Shown here piece by piece: positions 25,273-33,606 of a stretch of DNA of 64,000 nucleotides. Source of the DNA: Comamonas sp. (GTDB lineage: Bacteria > Pseudomonadota > Gammaproteobacteria > Burkholderiales > Burkholderiaceae_C); NCBI GenBank assembly GCA_028690035.1, contig JAQVCA010000003.1, forward strand, positions 124,001 through 188,000, read 5' to 3'. The notes below the pieces were generated by a model that saw only the letters and a program-made list of their open reading frames with translations, ran no database searches and was not told where the DNA came from. Position 1 is the stretch's first letter. Each line of letters opens with the position of its first letter. A program made the position numbers and the translations under genes.

Positions 25273-27441
25273 ATGGATTTTAAATCCGCTATAAATGGCC
25301 ATATGACCACGCCAACGCAGCCTGTGCCTGCCCCAGTCCCCGACGGCAACCACCCGCACCCCGCGCACGCCCAGTCTGCAGCGCAGTCGTCGTTGATGCG
25401 TTCGGTGGCAGATGCCATGCCAGCCCAGATTGCGTATTTTGATCGTGAGCAGCTGCGCTGCCGCTTTGCCAATGCGCGCTATGCGCATGCCTATGGCCAC
25501 ACCCCAAACTCCATCCTGGGACTGACGGTACAGGAGGTTCTGGGTCCACAGCGGTGGCAGGTGAACCAAGCGCACATTCTGCAATGCCTGCAAGGAGAGG
25601 CCGCGCACTACAACCTGCCCTATCGCGATGCCCGTGACAAAGAACATATGCTGGAAATTCATCTGGCTCCGCATACCGAGGGCCGCCAGGTGCTGGGCAT
25701 GTTTGTGCTGGTGTACAACATCACACCGCATTGGCTGGCACAGCGCAGCGCACGCGAGAACGAAGAGCGCATGCGCAAGTTCAGTGCGGTATCGCAAGAG
25801 GCCATTGTTTTTCACCAAAACGGCGTTATCCAGGACGCCAACCCTGCCACTGAGCGCCTGACCGGCTACAGCTTGGCCGCCTTACGCGGGCGCTGCATCT
25901 TTGACCTGCTCATCATCCACCACGAGGGCCGCAACACCGCACTACCGACCCCTACCGATGGGCACGACGAGGAGCTGAGCGAAAGCATCCTCGTGCGCCG
26001 GGATGGTCAGACGGTAGAGGTGGAAGTGTCGGGCAAGACGCTACCCTATCTGGGGCAAGAGCAGGGCGTGGTTGTCATCCGCGATATTTCGGCACGCAAG
26101 CAGGCGCAGGAGCAAGCCACCTTCATGAGTCGGCATGACCCCCTCACCAGCCTGCCCAACCGCCAGCACCTGCTGCTGCACATGGAGCAGATGTTCAAAA
26201 ACCTGCACAGCGGCCTGCCATGCCAGCGCGCTGCCGTGCTGTTCATCAACCTGGATCATTTCAAAACCATCAACGACACCCTGGGCCACTATGTGGGCGA
26301 TGAGTTGCTGCGGGCCGTGGCACGCCGCCTCAAGGCCAGCGTGCGTGCGCAGGATTTTGTGGCCCGTCTGGGCAGCGATGAGTTTGTGGTGCTCATCCCC
26401 GACCTGAACGATGCACACAACGTGCCCATGCTGGCGCACGAGCTGCTGCAGCTGATCAGCGCCCCCCTGGAGCTGGCGGGCATGCCGATCTCGCTGTCGC
26501 CCTCCATCGGCATCAGCCTGTACCCGGAACATGGCACCTATGGCGAAGAACTGCTGCGCCGCGCCAACCAGGCCATGGTGTACGCCAAGGAAAGTGGGCG
26601 TGCCCACAGCCAGCTCTACACCGAAAGCATGGATGGGCGTGTGCCCTACCAAGACTTGGCGCTGGAGCGCGAACTGCGCGAAGCCATCGCCCAGCAACAG
26701 CTGGTGCTGCACTACCAGCCGCAAATACGGCTGGCCGATGGCCAGCTGGCCGGTTTTGAAGCCTTGGTGCGCTGGCAGCACCCGCAGCGCGGCTTGGTCG
26801 GCCCCAACGATTTCATTCCCTTTGCCGAGAAGCGGGGGTTGATCTCTGCGATTGGTCGCTGGGTGCTGCACGAGGCCTGCCGCCAGCTCAAGGCTTGGCT
26901 GGATGCTGGCCAGCTACCACCCGTGCCTGTGGCGGTGAACATCTCTGCCTTGGAGCTGCGCCAGCGCGATGTCTTGAGCGACATTCAGCAAGCGCTGTCC
27001 GACACAGGCTTGGAGCCCCAATTTTTGGAGGTGGAAATCACCGAATCGGTGCTGATGCAACAAATCAGCCCCACGCAGAACATCCTGACAGCACTGCAGT
27101 CCCTGAGGGTGGGGGTGGCTATCGACGATTTTGGCACCGGCTACTCGTCGCTGGCTTACCTCAAACGCTATCCCGTGGACAAATTGAAAATCGACCGCTC
27201 TTTCCTGAGCGACATTCCGGGCAGCCAAGATGATGTGGCCATCGTCACTGCCATCATCCAGATGGCGCGCAGCCTGCAGTTGCAGGTGGTGGCCGAAGGG
27301 GTGGAGCACCCACAGCAGCGGGCATTGCTGCACGACCTGGGTTGTGCGCTGGCCCAGGGCTATGGCCTGTCGCACCCCCTGGACGCCGAGCAAATTCCAA
27401 GCTGGTGGCAATCCTGGAAAATGCAGCAAAAACCTGTATAA
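25273..27441 (+). CDS. PAS-PAS-GGDEF-EAL cyclic-di-GMP signalling protein
   Basis: This 722-residue protein has two PAS-like sensor domains (~40-150 and ~165-280), a GGDEF domain (~285-450) and an EAL domain (~460-715). The diguanylate cyclase signature is 'RLGSDEFVVL', i.e. GSDEF instead of GGDEF, a variant that can be active. The phosphodiesterase signature 'GFEALVRW' is intact, and 'IDDFGTGYSSLAYLKRYPVDKLKID' carries the second conserved acidic block. No transmembrane segment is seen, so the PAS domains probably sense a cytosolic cue. ATG 25273 or ATG 25303 could be the start; neither has a clear Shine-Dalgarno. Confidence 0.93.
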   Translation: MDFKSAINGHMTTPTQPVPAPVPDGNHPHPAHAQSAAQSSLMRSVADAMPAQIAYFDREQLRCRFANARYAHAYGHTPNSILGLTVQEVLGPQRWQVNQAHILQCLQGEAAHYNLPYRDARDKEHMLEIHLAPHTEGRQVLGMFVLVYNITPHWLAQRSARENEERMRKFSAVSQEAIVFHQNGVIQDANPATERLTGYSLAALRGRCIFDLLIIHHEGRNTALPTPTDGHDEELSESILVRRDGQTVEVEVSGKTLPYLGQEQGVVVIRDISARKQAQEQATFMSRHDPLTSLPNRQHLLLHMEQMFKNLHSGLPCQRAAVLFINLDHFKTINDTLGHYVGDELLRAVARRLKASVRAQDFVARLGSDEFVVLIPDLNDAHNVPMLAHELLQLISAPLELAGMPISLSPSIGISLYPEHGTYGEELLRRANQAMVYAKESGRAHSQLYTESMDGRVPYQDLALERELREAIAQQQLVLHYQPQIRLADGQLAGFEALVRWQHPQRGLVGPNDFIPFAEKRGLISAIGRWVLHEACRQLKAWLDAGQLPPVPVAVNISALELRQRDVLSDIQQALSDTGLEPQFLEVEITESVLMQQISPTQNILTALQSLRVGVAIDDFGTGYSSLAYLKRYPVDKLKIDRSFLSDIPGSQDDVAIVTAIIQMARSLQLQVVAEGVEHPQQRALLHDLGCALAQGYGLSHPLDAEQIPSWWQSWKMQQKPV

Positions 27442-27470
27442 AGCCACTCTCAACAAGCCTGAAGCGCTAT

Positions 27471-27507
27471 AAAAAAACGCCAGTTCGATCGCTCGAAACT
27501 GGCGTTT
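27471..27507. terminator. Bidirectional terminator between GGDEF-EAL gene and ackA
   Basis: AAACGCCAGTT (27475-27485) pairs with AACTGGCGTTT (27497-27507), with further TCG pairing inside and A/T runs at both edges. It serves convergent genes. Confidence 0.8.
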
Positions 27508-27540
27508 GCCGTATGTGGGCCGTGCTGGCAAGCCAATGCG

Positions 27541-28764
27541 TTAGGCCAGCGCAGACTCCAACAGCGAAGCCTGCAGCAGCAAAGCTGCGGCCTCGCGTGC
27601 AGCCACGCGACCCTCGTCGGTAGGCACGACCCAGATTTCGATGCGGCTGTCGGGTGCATGCACCGCCCAGACCGGTTTGCCATCGGCCTGCAGGTTGCGC
27701 TCGCGGTCGATACGCAGGCCCGTCCACTCCAGACGCTCACACACCTGTTGGCGCAGCACGGCATCGTTCTCGCCAATGCCACCGCTGAAGGCGATCAAGT
27801 CCAGCCCGCCCAAGCAGGCCGTCAAGGCACCTGTCTCGCGGATGACGCGGTGTGTGAACTGGTCGATGGCGCGTTGCGCATCGGCCTTGCCTCCCGCTGC
27901 TGCCTCACGCAGGGTGCGCATGTCGGCCGAGATGCCCGACACGCCCAGCAACCCCGACTGCTTGTAGAGCAGCTTTTCGATGCGCTTGGCATCCCAGCCC
28001 TGCTCCAGCAAGTAGAGCAGCACACCCGCATCCAGACTGCCGCTGCGTGTGCCCATCATCAGGCCATCCAGCGCGGAAAAGCCCATGGTGGTGGCCACGC
28101 TCACCCCACCCACAGCAGCGCACAGGCTGGCGCCATTGCCCAGGTGGGCCATGACCACGCGGCCGCGGCCCCGGATGGTTTCCTTCTCCAGCACCGACAT
28201 GACGTACTGGTACGACAAGCCATGAAAACCGTAGCGGCGCACGCCCTGCTCCTGCAGTGCTTTGGGCAGGGCAAAGGCGTAATCGACCTCAGGCATGCGC
28301 GCGTGGAATGCGGTGTCAAAACATGCCACCTGAGGCACTTCGGGAAAAGCCTCGCGGAACTGGCGAATGCCTTCCAGGTTGTGCGGTTGGTGCAGCGGGG
28401 CCAGGGAGTTGAAGCGCGTCAGGCGTGCCAGCACCTCGTCGGTGACCTGCACGCTTTCCGAGAACTCGCCACCACCGTGCACCACACGGTGCGCAATCGC
28501 ATGCAGCCCTTGCGAGGCCGCCAATTCATGCACCAAGGCGCGCAAACGTGCCAACGCTACATGAAAAGGAGCTTCTCCCGCAGGCACAGCAAGGGTTTCC
28601 TCGTGTTTTTTCCCTTGGTATTTCCAACCCAGCTGCGGCTGACCGCCAGGCTCTAGGCCCTGGAAGTTGCCCGACACCGTATGCGGTAGCACCTGTCCGC
28701 CTTCCAGCGGGTGCAACGAAAATTTCAGCGAGGACGAGCCCGCGTTCACAGCAAGAATGGCCAT
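27541..28764 (-). CDS. ackA: Acetate kinase
   Basis: This 407-residue ASKHA-family enzyme interconverts acetate + ATP and acetyl phosphate. 'MAILAVNAGSSSLKFSLH' at the N-terminus, 'HRVVHGGGEFSESV' and 'HLGNGASLCAAVGGVSVATTMGFS' are the family signatures. It is the last gene of the fabI / hydratase-Pta / ackA series (27 bp after the preceding gene). With the upstream phosphotransacetylase part it converts acyl-CoA to acyl phosphate and then to free acid plus ATP; propionate or butyrate may also be substrates. Confidence 0.97.
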   Translation of the reverse strand: MAILAVNAGSSSLKFSLHPLEGGQVLPHTVSGNFQGLEPGGQPQLGWKYQGKKHEETLAVPAGEAPFHVALARLRALVHELAASQGLHAIAHRVVHGGGEFSESVQVTDEVLARLTRFNSLAPLHQPHNLEGIRQFREAFPEVPQVACFDTAFHARMPEVDYAFALPKALQEQGVRRYGFHGLSYQYVMSVLEKETIRGRGRVVMAHLGNGASLCAAVGGVSVATTMGFSALDGLMMGTRSGSLDAGVLLYLLEQGWDAKRIEKLLYKQSGLLGVSGISADMRTLREAAAGGKADAQRAIDQFTHRVIRETGALTACLGGLDLIAFSGGIGENDAVLRQQVCERLEWTGLRIDRERNLQADGKPVWAVHAPDSRIEIWVVPTDEGRVAAREAAALLLQASLLESALA

Positions 28765-28791
28765 AGCACTTTTCGATGTTGCAACCGGGGA

Positions 28792-30231
28792 TCAGCCCTG
28801 TTTCCAGGCGTTGTCCTGCGCTTTTTTACGCAGATCGTGTGCGGCCAGAACCGCCAAGATGGTGGACGCTACGCGCGCCATCGGACCATCGGCACGGCTG
28901 GTCAGGGCGATCGGCACGCGTGCGCCCAGCACCAAGCCCGAGCCGTTGGCACCGGCCAGGTACTCAAGCTGCTTGGCCACCATGTTGCCGCTTTCCAGAT
29001 CAGGCACGGCCAGAATGTCGGCTTGACCAGCCACTTTGGAAGCAATGCCCTTGATGCGCACCGATTCCATGGACACGGCGTTGTCAAAGGCCAGCGGGCC
29101 ATCGAGCAGACCGCCTGTAATCTGGCCACGGTCGGCCATCTTGCACAGCGCGGCAGCGTCCAGCGTGGAGGGGATAGCAGCCGTGACCGTTTCCACCGCC
29201 GACAAGATGGCCACCTTAGGCTCATCAATACCCATCACGCGCGCAAAGTCGATGGCGTTCTGCACGATATCGACCTTCTCCTGCAGCGTGGGCACGATAT
29301 TGATGGCTGCATCGGTAATGATGAGCGGCTTGGGGTACAGCGGCACATCGAAGCGGAATACATGCGACAGGCGGCGACCCGTGCGCAGCGCCTTCTGACC
29401 CAGCACAGCCTTGAGCAGCTCGTCGGTGTGCAGGCTGCCCTTCATCAGGATCTCCACCTCCTTGCGTGCTGCCATTTCAGCAGCCAATTCGGCTGCAGCG
29501 TGGCTGTGTTCCACGGAGATGATTTCAGCGCCCTGCAGGCTGATACCGGCCTCTTCGGCCACGCGGCGGATACGGCCTTCGGGGCCAATCAGCACAGGCT
29601 TGATCAGGCCGTGGTTGGCAGCATCCATCGCGCCCGACAGCGAGCCCGCATCGCAAGGATGCACCACGGCACAGCGCACGATTTCCAGCGACTGCACTTT
29701 GTCGAGCAGCGCGTTGAAGCGTGCTTCGGGATCGTAGAGCTGGATGCTGGGCGCCTCAACGCGCTGCACGCGCACCTTCTGCGTGGGCGGCATCAGGTTG
29801 GCTTCGCCCTTGAGCACGACCTCGCCATGCTGGTTGCTTACCTGGCAATCGAGCTTGATGCGCTTTTTCTCATCGTTTTTCTCGGACACCGTGGCCAGCA
29901 CCGTCAGCGTGTCGCCGATGCGCACCGGCTTGGTGAACCTGAGCTCCTGGCCCAGATAGATCGTGCCAGGGCCCGGGAACTGCGTGCCAAACAGCGCCGA
30001 AATCAGCGCTGCGCCCAGCATGCCGTGGGCGATCACACCATGGAACATGGTGGCATCGGCGTACTCGGGGTTCAAGTGGGCGGGGTTGATGTCGCCCGAA
30101 ACTGCCGCAAACGCCTGGATGTCTTCCAGGGTCACGGTGCGCACCAAGCGTGCGCTTTGACCAACGGAGAGTTCGTCGTAGGTGACGTTTTCCATCCACA
30201 GGCCATCGGTGGCCGTAGTTTCAATACTCAT
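28792..30231 (-). CDS. Bifunctional enoyl-CoA hydratase / phosphate acetyltransferase
   Basis: This 479-residue fusion has an N-terminal MaoC-type hot-dog domain (~1-150) with the hydratase-2 motif 'GDINPAHLNPEYA', and a C-terminal phosphate acetyl/butyryltransferase domain (~165-479) with 'PLIITDAAINIVPTLQEKVDIVQNA'. The first part should hydrate enoyl-CoA to (R)-3-hydroxyacyl-CoA; the second exchanges CoA for phosphate. ATG 30231 gives the conserved 'MSIETTATDG' start; a longer start is possible. It lies between fabI and ackA in one transcription unit, tying fatty-acid or PHA intermediates to acyl-phosphate production. Confidence 0.93.
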   Translation of the reverse strand: MSIETTATDGLWMENVTYDELSVGQSARLVRTVTLEDIQAFAAVSGDINPAHLNPEYADATMFHGVIAHGMLGAALISALFGTQFPGPGTIYLGQELRFTKPVRIGDTLTVLATVSEKNDEKKRIKLDCQVSNQHGEVVLKGEANLMPPTQKVRVQRVEAPSIQLYDPEARFNALLDKVQSLEIVRCAVVHPCDAGSLSGAMDAANHGLIKPVLIGPEGRIRRVAEEAGISLQGAEIISVEHSHAAAELAAEMAARKEVEILMKGSLHTDELLKAVLGQKALRTGRRLSHVFRFDVPLYPKPLIITDAAINIVPTLQEKVDIVQNAIDFARVMGIDEPKVAILSAVETVTAAIPSTLDAAALCKMADRGQITGGLLDGPLAFDNAVSMESVRIKGIASKVAGQADILAVPDLESGNMVAKQLEYLAGANGSGLVLGARVPIALTSRADGPMARVASTILAVLAAHDLRKKAQDNAWKQG

Positions 30232-30298
30232 GGGAAATCCTTTGTTTGGGAGCAATCGTTGTGCGCGGGGTTAGGCATCTGCAGATGCCTGTGCGGCA

Positions 30299-31075
30299 TC
30301 AATCCATGGCATGCACGCCAGCATCCACGTAGATGGTCTGGCCGCTCATGCCGCCTGCCGCGTCCATGCACAGAAAGGCACTCAGCTGGGCGATTTCTTC
30401 CAGCGTCACCAAGCGCTGCAGCGGCGCCTTGGCCTGGGCAGTGGCCATGAGCTGGTCAAACTCGGCAATCCCGGAGGAAGCGCGCGTCAGGATCGGGCCG
30501 GGCGAGACCGCATGCACGCGGATGTTCTTGGGGCCCAGCTCCATGGCCATGTAACGCACCAGCGACTCCAGCGCGGCCTTGACCGGGCCCATCACGCCGT
30601 AATTGGGCACCACCTCGCCCGAACCCAGGTAGGTCATCGACAGCATGCTGCCGCCTGCGGGCATGTGCGGCACGCACAGCTTGGCCACTTCGGCAAAGCT
30701 GTGGCACGACACGCTCATGGCACGCGCAAAACCATCGCGCGAGCTGTCGACCACATCGCCATGCAGGTCTTCCAGGGGCGCCCAGGCAATCGAGTGGATC
30801 AGAAAGTCGATCTGGCCAAATTTCTTCACGGCATGCTCCACCACCGCTTCCAGCTGACCGGGTTGTTCGACGTCGCAGTTGAGCAAGTCCACGCCCACTG
30901 AGTCGGTCAAGGGCTGCACGTATTTGCGTGCTTTGTCGTTCAAACAGGTGGCCACCACTTCAGCACCCAAAGCACGGAATAGCTGGGTGCAGCCCCAGGC
31001 GATAGACCGATCATTGGCCACACCCAACACCAAACCTTTTTTACCCGCGAGACTGAAAGTCGTTGCAGCGTTCAT
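30299..31075 (-). CDS. fabI: Enoyl-ACP reductase (NADH) FabI
   Basis: This 258-residue short-chain dehydrogenase reduces enoyl-ACP in the last step of fatty-acid elongation and is the target of triclosan in related bacteria. The cofactor motif is 'GLVLGVANDRSIAWGCTQ', and the FabI-specific 'SMTYLGSGEVVPNYGVMGPVKAALE' contains the Tyr-(6)-Lys catalytic pair. ATG 31075 has a purine-rich Shine-Dalgarno (GGAAGGGAAAAG). It is the first gene of the minus-strand operon that continues to ackA. Confidence 0.96.
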   Translation of the reverse strand: MNAATTFSLAGKKGLVLGVANDRSIAWGCTQLFRALGAEVVATCLNDKARKYVQPLTDSVGVDLLNCDVEQPGQLEAVVEHAVKKFGQIDFLIHSIAWAPLEDLHGDVVDSSRDGFARAMSVSCHSFAEVAKLCVPHMPAGGSMLSMTYLGSGEVVPNYGVMGPVKAALESLVRYMAMELGPKNIRVHAVSPGPILTRASSGIAEFDQLMATAQAKAPLQRLVTLEEIAQLSAFLCMDAAGGMSGQTIYVDAGVHAMD

Positions 31076-31374
31076 AGAAATCTTTTCCCTTCCAACCAAT
31101 ATCGGCCACATAAAAAAACAGCACACCAACACCATGCGCTGATCGCAAAATCTGCTTGCCGCAACCAACACGGCAAGACAATGCATTCTCGGTAAAAACC
31201 CGAGGTCTCACAAGCGTTTCAACAAGCCCGCCACCTTACTCGACTTTAAGGGGCGTCACACGCTAGACACCTCGCCTTGACGCAATTGACGGGGTCTAGT
31301 GAAAAATCAAAGTGCCATAAAAACTGGCTACCATGAGTGCGTTCTCAACCCTCTCAGGACTTTCAGGAAGACTT
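31076..31374. other. Intergenic region, divergent fabI / 3-hydroxybutyryl-CoA dehydrogenase promoters
   Basis: This 299-bp stretch has no credible gene. It contains TTGACG twice in close succession (TTGACGCAATTGACG around 31277-31291), either of which could act as a -35 for the plus-strand gene. No good -10 or known operator was recognised. Confidence 0.4.
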
Positions 31375-32223
31375 ATGAACATCGAAACTGTAGGCATCAT
31401 CGGCGCTGGCACCATGGGCAACGGCATTGCACAGGCTTGTGCCACTTCGGGCATCAACGTGATCATGGTGGATATCTCCGAAGCCGCTGTACAAAAAGGC
31501 TTGGCCACCGTCACTGGCAGCCTAGATCGTCTGATTAAAAAAGAAAAAATCACCCCAGCCGATAAAGATGCTGCACTGGCACGCATTCAAATTGCCACCG
31601 ATTACGCCGCCTTGCAGGGTGCGCAGTTGGTCATTGAAGCGGCCACAGAAAACGAAGCCCTGAAGATCAAAATCTTGCAGCAGGTCGATGCGCTGGTGGC
31701 TCCCGAGGTAATCATTGCGTCGAACACCTCCTCGATTTCCATCACCAAACTGGCGGCTGTGACCCAGCGCGCCGACAAGTTCATTGGCATGCACTTCTTT
31801 AACCCCGTGCCCATGATGGCGCTGGTGGAAATCATCCGTGGCCTGCAAACCTCAGACACCACGCACGACGCGGTGAAATCGCTGGCCGAGCGTCTGGGCA
31901 AATCCCCCATCACCGTCAAGAATGCCCCGGGTTTTGTCGTCAACCGCATCCTGATCCCCATGATCAACGAAGCCTTCTTCGTGCTGGCCGAAGGCCTGGC
32001 CACCCCCGAAGACATCGACGCCGGTATGAAGCTGGGCTGCAACCACCCCATCGGCCCGCTGGCGCTGGCCGACATGGTGGGCCTGGACGTGTGCCTGGCG
32101 ATCATGGAGGTGTTCCTGCAAGAGCTGGGCGATAGCAAATACCGCGCCTGCCCGCTGCTCAAAGAGTACGTGGCCGCTGGTCGTCTGGGACGCAAGACGG
32201 GCCAGGGCGTGTACACCTACTAA
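31375..32223 (+). CDS. 3-Hydroxybutyryl-CoA dehydrogenase
   Basis: This 282-residue NAD(P)-dependent enzyme interconverts acetoacetyl-CoA and (S)-3-hydroxybutyryl-CoA. The Rossmann motif 'VGIIGAGTMGNGIAQACATSG' opens the protein; 'EAATEN', 'SNTSSISITKLA', 'GMHFFNPVPMMALVEIIRG' and 'NPIGPLALADMVGLD' (here 'HPIGPLALADMVGLD') are the family blocks. Length matches Hbd/PaaH-type enzymes (282). ATG 31375 is preceded by AGGAAG at good spacing. It is monocistronic, with a bidirectional terminator after it. Confidence 0.95.
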   Translation: MNIETVGIIGAGTMGNGIAQACATSGINVIMVDISEAAVQKGLATVTGSLDRLIKKEKITPADKDAALARIQIATDYAALQGAQLVIEAATENEALKIKILQQVDALVAPEVIIASNTSSISITKLAAVTQRADKFIGMHFFNPVPMMALVEIIRGLQTSDTTHDAVKSLAERLGKSPITVKNAPGFVVNRILIPMINEAFFVLAEGLATPEDIDAGMKLGCNHPIGPLALADMVGLDVCLAIMEVFLQELGDSKYRACPLLKEYVAAGRLGRKTGQGVYTY

Positions 32224-32283
32224 GCGACTAAGCGCTCCTGAGCGCTGCGTTGCATGCTACCCCGCCGCCTAAAGGGCAAGCAT

Positions 32284-32316
32284 AAAAAAACCGCCTGCAC
32301 TTGCAGGCGGTTTTTT
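32284..32316. terminator. Bidirectional terminator
   Basis: CCGCCTGC-ACTT-GCAGGCGG with A7 before and T6 after, between the 3-hydroxybutyryl-CoA dehydrogenase gene (plus) and the hypothetical gene ending at 32336 (minus). Confidence 0.92.
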
Positions 32317-32335
32317 GTGGTGGCAGCCGGGGCAT

Positions 32336-32794
32336 TCACAAGCCCCCGGTGCGTTTGACCTTGGGGTCTTGGTAGGTCAAAGGTTCGGTGCGCACCTGCA
32401 CCATGTTGCGCTGTTGCTGATCAACCTTTTGCGCCTCTTCCAGCGCATCCACGGCCAAGGCACTGGCACGCCACATGGACTGAATGAACTCAATCAGCTG
32501 TTTGGACAAGGGCTCTTTACTCTGCTCTTCCTGGATGTCTTTGAGGGACTTCGTTTCTTCTTGCAATTCAGGCTTGGCCGTCCAGTCCAGATCCTGAGCG
32601 CTGCGATCCGTGGGGCGCTCAGGATTTTTGATGGTGACGGTCACGCCCTCGCCCAGCTTGTCGGTGGATTCGGTAGCGTTGACGGCATGTACCGGACGCA
32701 CAGCAGACGGGCCCGATGCGCCCGTAGAGTACAGATTGGCGCCCTGCGGGTTGGCCCACTCAATGGGATGGCGGTCTAGCGGTGGAACTGGCAT
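32336..32794 (-). CDS. Hypothetical hydrophilic protein (152 aa)
   Basis: No family was recognised. The protein is hydrophilic and lacks a signal peptide or membrane segment. The first ~50 residues are proline- and polar-rich and look disordered. The second half is charged and probably helical ('ELQEETKSLKDIQEEQSKEPLSKQLIEFIQSMWRASALAVDALEEAQKVDQQQRN'), with spacing suggestive of amphipathic helices. GAGGG lies 7 nt before the ATG, and a promoter-like pair (TTGTAA/TACACT) lies upstream, so it appears to be a real, separately transcribed gene. It may be linked to the neighbouring cyanophycin genes, but nothing in its sequence shows that. Confidence 0.7.
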   Translation of the reverse strand: MPVPPLDRHPIEWANPQGANLYSTGASGPSAVRPVHAVNATESTDKLGEGVTVTIKNPERPTDRSAQDLDWTAKPELQEETKSLKDIQEEQSKEPLSKQLIEFIQSMWRASALAVDALEEAQKVDQQQRNMVQVRTEPLTYQDPKVKRTGGL

Positions 32795-32877
32795 GGCAGG
32801 GCCCTCGGTCTAAAAGCTGCAACAGCTCAGGTAGCAAAAACAGGTCTTCGCGTCCTCTATCGGCAACCTGAAGGCAT

Positions 32878-32905
32878 AGTGTAGAGGTATTGCTTTTTTT
32901 TACAA
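32878..32905 (-). promoter_or_regulatory. Predicted promoter of the hypothetical gene
   Basis: Minus-strand TTGTAA (32900-32905), 16-bp spacer, TACACT (32878-32883). The leader would be ~77 nt. Confidence 0.45.
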
Positions 32906-32986
32906 TTCGCGACGTGCTGCCTAGGTGCTGTATCGGCACCTGGCCCGCACACATAAAGGCATAGGCTCAGGACACAGGCACCAAAA

Positions 32987-33478
32987 CTACAAAAAGCGCT
33001 CCAGCCGCTTCAGGGAGGGCTTGTCCAGCTGCGTCAGATCGGGGATGCGGTACTGCACGCCTTCGCGGCTGGTGATGAGCAGGTGGTTGGTGTCCAGGCG
33101 CCGAATGTCTTCTTCGGCCTTGAGCACCAGGGTGGCACGCCCGCGATCGGTGGCCACGTCCCAGCGGCTGGGCACGCTGATGGAATCGACGGCCAGAATC
33201 TGCGCGATCACCGGAATCAGCTCACGCGCAGCGAACTCTTCTTCCAGCAACTGGCGCTGGGGCGCGGCCAGCGCGTCCAGATGTTCCAGCCAGAGCACTT
33301 CCTTGCCATCAGCGCCCAGCAGCGAGATACCCTCTTGTGGCGCCTGAATCGGAAAGGAGCGCACCGGCACCACGCCTTCGTGCGTCGTGCCATCGGGCAG
33401 CGCCACGCACAGCTGGCCACGGAGGTTGCGGCTCAAGCGCACCAGGGCAAGGGGGTCGGAAGTAGGCAGATCGGCCAT
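32987..33478 (-). CDS. Cyanophycin-associated DUF1854 family protein
   Basis: This 163-residue protein matches the DUF1854 family, which in betaproteobacteria is found beside cyanophycin synthetase genes. Features: 'GTTHEGVVPVRSFPIQAPQEGISLLGADGKEVLWLEHLDAL' in the first half and 'RGRATLVLKAEEDIRRLDTNHLLITSREGVQYRIPDL' in the second. No signal peptide or membrane segment; predicted cytosolic, mostly beta strand. It follows the ABC transporter gene by ~128 bp (with repeat copy D between) on the same strand. Biochemical role unknown; the conserved neighbourhood suggests a part in cyanophycin turnover or export. Confidence 0.85.
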   Translation of the reverse strand: MADLPTSDPLALVRLSRNLRGQLCVALPDGTTHEGVVPVRSFPIQAPQEGISLLGADGKEVLWLEHLDALAAPQRQLLEEEFAARELIPVIAQILAVDSISVPSRWDVATDRGRATLVLKAEEDIRRLDTNHLLITSREGVQYRIPDLTQLDKPSLKRLERFL

Positions 33479-33518
33479 GGGAGTTCTCGCAGCTGTGACG
33501 GCAGGGCTATAAATAATG

Positions 33519-33598
33519 ATAGCTGCTTTCGCTTATTTGGCAAGGATTACAGCATTTTTTATTGCCAAAATCCTTGCCTATCAAGCGCGAGCAGCTCC
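33519..33598. repeat. 80-bp family inverted-repeat element (copy D)
   Basis: Begins ATAGCTGCTTTCGCT and ends AAGCGCGAGCAGCTCCT, with core GGCAAGGATT...AATCCTTGCC. It lies between the ABC transporter stop and the DUF1854 start. Confidence 0.8.
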
Positions 33599-33606
33599 TA
33601 AATTAA

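Noticed and set aside
26370-26400. GGDEF domain judged inactive because of GSDEF
   Set aside because: GSDEF variants can be catalytically active, so inactivity cannot be claimed from this change.
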